NCBI GenBank assembly: GCA_951230915.1
Contig: OX579635.1
Coordinates: 49,414,001 to 49,478,000 of the forward strand
Direction of reading: 5' to 3'
From: Antitrichia curtipendula
Lineage: Eukaryota > Streptophyta > Bryopsida > Hypnales > Leucodontaceae
Length of the DNA: 64,000 bases
Made by a program: the position numbers and the translations under genes. Shown in pieces: positions 62,901 through 64,000 of this stretch (the first letter of the stretch is position 1; the number at the start of each line of letters is the position of its first letter). The notes beneath the pieces were generated by a model. That model saw only the letters and a program-made list of their open reading frames with translations. It ran no database searches and was not told the origin of the DNA.

Positions 62901-64000
62901 GTAGGGAGACACTTAAATACAAGCCTACTTTTATTCCAAATTTGTTTTGATTCACGTAGGCATGGATTGAAATGACACACAAATTCAATATTTTCATGGA
63001 TTCAAATACCTAAGGGTATTTGCAACTTCCACAATTGGATTCAAGTGCCTTCCCAAATCAAATTCCATGACATTGGATGTAGGGAGACACTTAAGTACAG
63101 GCCCACTTTTATTCCAAATTTGTTTCGATTCACGTAAGCATGGATTGAAATCACACACAAATTCAATATTTCCATGGATTCAATTACCTAAGGGTATTTG
63201 CAACTTCCACAATTGGATTCAAGTGCCTTCCCAATTCAAATTCCATGACATTGGATGTAGGGAGACACTTAAGTACAGGCCCACTTTTATTCCAAATTTG
63301 TTTTGATTCACGTAGGCATGGATTGAAATGACACACAAATTCAATATTTTTATGGATTCAAATACCTAAGGGTATTTGCAACTTCCACAATTGGATTCAC
63401 GTGCCTTCCCAAATCAAATTCCATGACATTGGATGTAGGGAGACACTTAAGTACAGGCCCATTTTTATTCCAAATTTGTTTCGATTCACATAAGCATGGA
63501 TTGAAATGACACACAAATTCAATATTTTCATGGATTCAAATACCTAAGGGTATTTGCAACTTCCACAATTGGATTCAAGTGCCTTCCCAAATCAAATTCC
63601 ATGACATTGGATGTAGGGAGACACTTAAGTACAGGCCCACTTTTATTCCAATTTTGTTTTGATTCACATAGGCATGGATTGAAATGACACACAAATTCAA
63701 TATTTTCACGGATTCAATTACCTAAGGGTATTTGCAACTTCCACAATTGGATTCAAGTGCCTTCCCAAATCAAATTCCATGACATTGGATGTAGGGAGAC
63801 ACTTAAATACAAGCCTACTTTTATTCCAAATTTGTTTTGATTCACGTAGGCATGAATTGAAATGACACACAAATTCAATATTTTCATAGATTCAAATACC
63901 TAAGGGTATTTGCAACTTCCACAATTGGATTCAAGTGCCTTCCCAAATCAAATTCCATGACATTGGACGTAGGGAGACACTTAAGTACAGGCCCATTTTT

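Larger units (their letters stand above)
20935..64000 (+). repeat. 178-bp satellite DNA array, about 242 head-to-tail monomers, continuing past the window
   Basis: The landmark 'tattcc' recurs every 178 bp from 20935 and 21113 onward. The consensus monomer is 36% GC (64 of 178). All copies are on one strand, and no foreign insertion was seen in 43 kb. Length changes are small: 1-bp deletions in 'tttgtttcgattc' or 'cccacttttatt', and a 2-bp insertion near 44128. Variable sites include g/t/c before 'gattcacg', gtaagcatgg/gtaggcatgg, aaatcacac/aaatgacac, taagtacaggccca/taaatacaagccta, catggattcaaatac/cacgggttcaattac and ggtatttgc/ggtattggc/ggtaattgc. The first monomer (20935-21000) is diverged; those after it are canonical. 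Because 178 is 3x59+1, most monomers yield a reading frame of about 79-98 codons starting MTLDVG or MATSTIG. These are not genes. A centromeric role is plausible but unproven. Confidence 0.97.

Noticed and set aside
21912..63306. Multigene family of about 80-residue proteins (MTLDVG...)
   Set aside because: Frames overlap the same DNA in two registers, shift with every monomer, and follow the satellite period exactly.
20935..64000. CRISPR-like array
   Set aside because: The whole 178-bp unit is repeated without unique spacers; it is satellite DNA in a plant-like genome.
20935..64000. CENP-B box in the monomer (TTTCGATTCACGTAAG)
   Set aside because: Only the first TTCG and one A match the essential bases; the CGGG half is missing.

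Overview
The window looks like nuclear DNA of a land plant. Genes are split by short GT-AG introns (about 120-260 bp) with TTTTTGTAG-type acceptors, there is a short interstitial run of plant-type telomere repeats (TTTAGGG), and gene density is very low next to a huge AT-rich satellite array. I cannot name the species. The mix of a RING-like 'CGHLYHPWC' protein and a large protein ending in an FCP1-like 'DLNG' domain suggests an early-diverging land plant (bryophyte, lycophyte or fern), but this is an impression and not a demonstrated match.

Layout. From 0.4 to 1.7 kb there is a broken minus-strand reading frame for an acidic coiled-coil protein, with a scrambled foldback at its 5' end. From 3.7 to 5.9 kb there is a plus-strand pseudogene with a coiled coil and a RING-like zinc finger, carrying six in-frame stops and a frameshift. 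It is cut off by GC-rich tandem repeats (5.95-7.7 kb) that recur in inverted orientation at 8.7-9.15 kb around an AT-rich spacer holding telomere-like repeats. From 9.45 to 9.82 kb two related exon-like sequences stand head to head. From 10.2 to 10.8 kb there is an unidentified minus-strand exon.

The most unusual gene-like locus runs from 17.19 down to 11.37 kb on the minus strand. It has five exons and four introns, about 5.0 kb of coding sequence. It carries a GGQ/NGQHS segment resembling ParB/DGQHR folds, a possible degenerate methyltransferase-like glycine loop, a low-complexity linker, and a C-terminal FCP1/NIF-type HAD domain. Three in-frame stops and about three frame breaks show it is a pseudogene. 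Its flanks and most of its introns, but none of its exons, hold at least 13 copies of a 19-bp near-palindrome, TTAGGTCGANTCGACCTAA. I did not see this motif elsewhere in the window.

From 18 to 20.7 kb there is non-coding DNA, including a GC-rich low-complexity island at 19.4-19.8 kb. From about 20.68 kb decayed satellite monomers begin, and from about 20.94 kb to the end of the window there are roughly 242 head-to-tail copies of a 178-bp, 36% GC satellite monomer. No inserted element was seen. The monomers fall into linked variants and form nested higher-order repeats of 2, 3, 4, 6, 8 and 9 units. The left edge of the array is in the window; the right edge is not. The monomer length, homogeneity and higher-order structure make a centromeric or pericentromeric location plausible, and the decayed genes to the left fit pericentromeric heterochromatin. 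The many ~80-residue reading frames in the array are by-products of the repeat.
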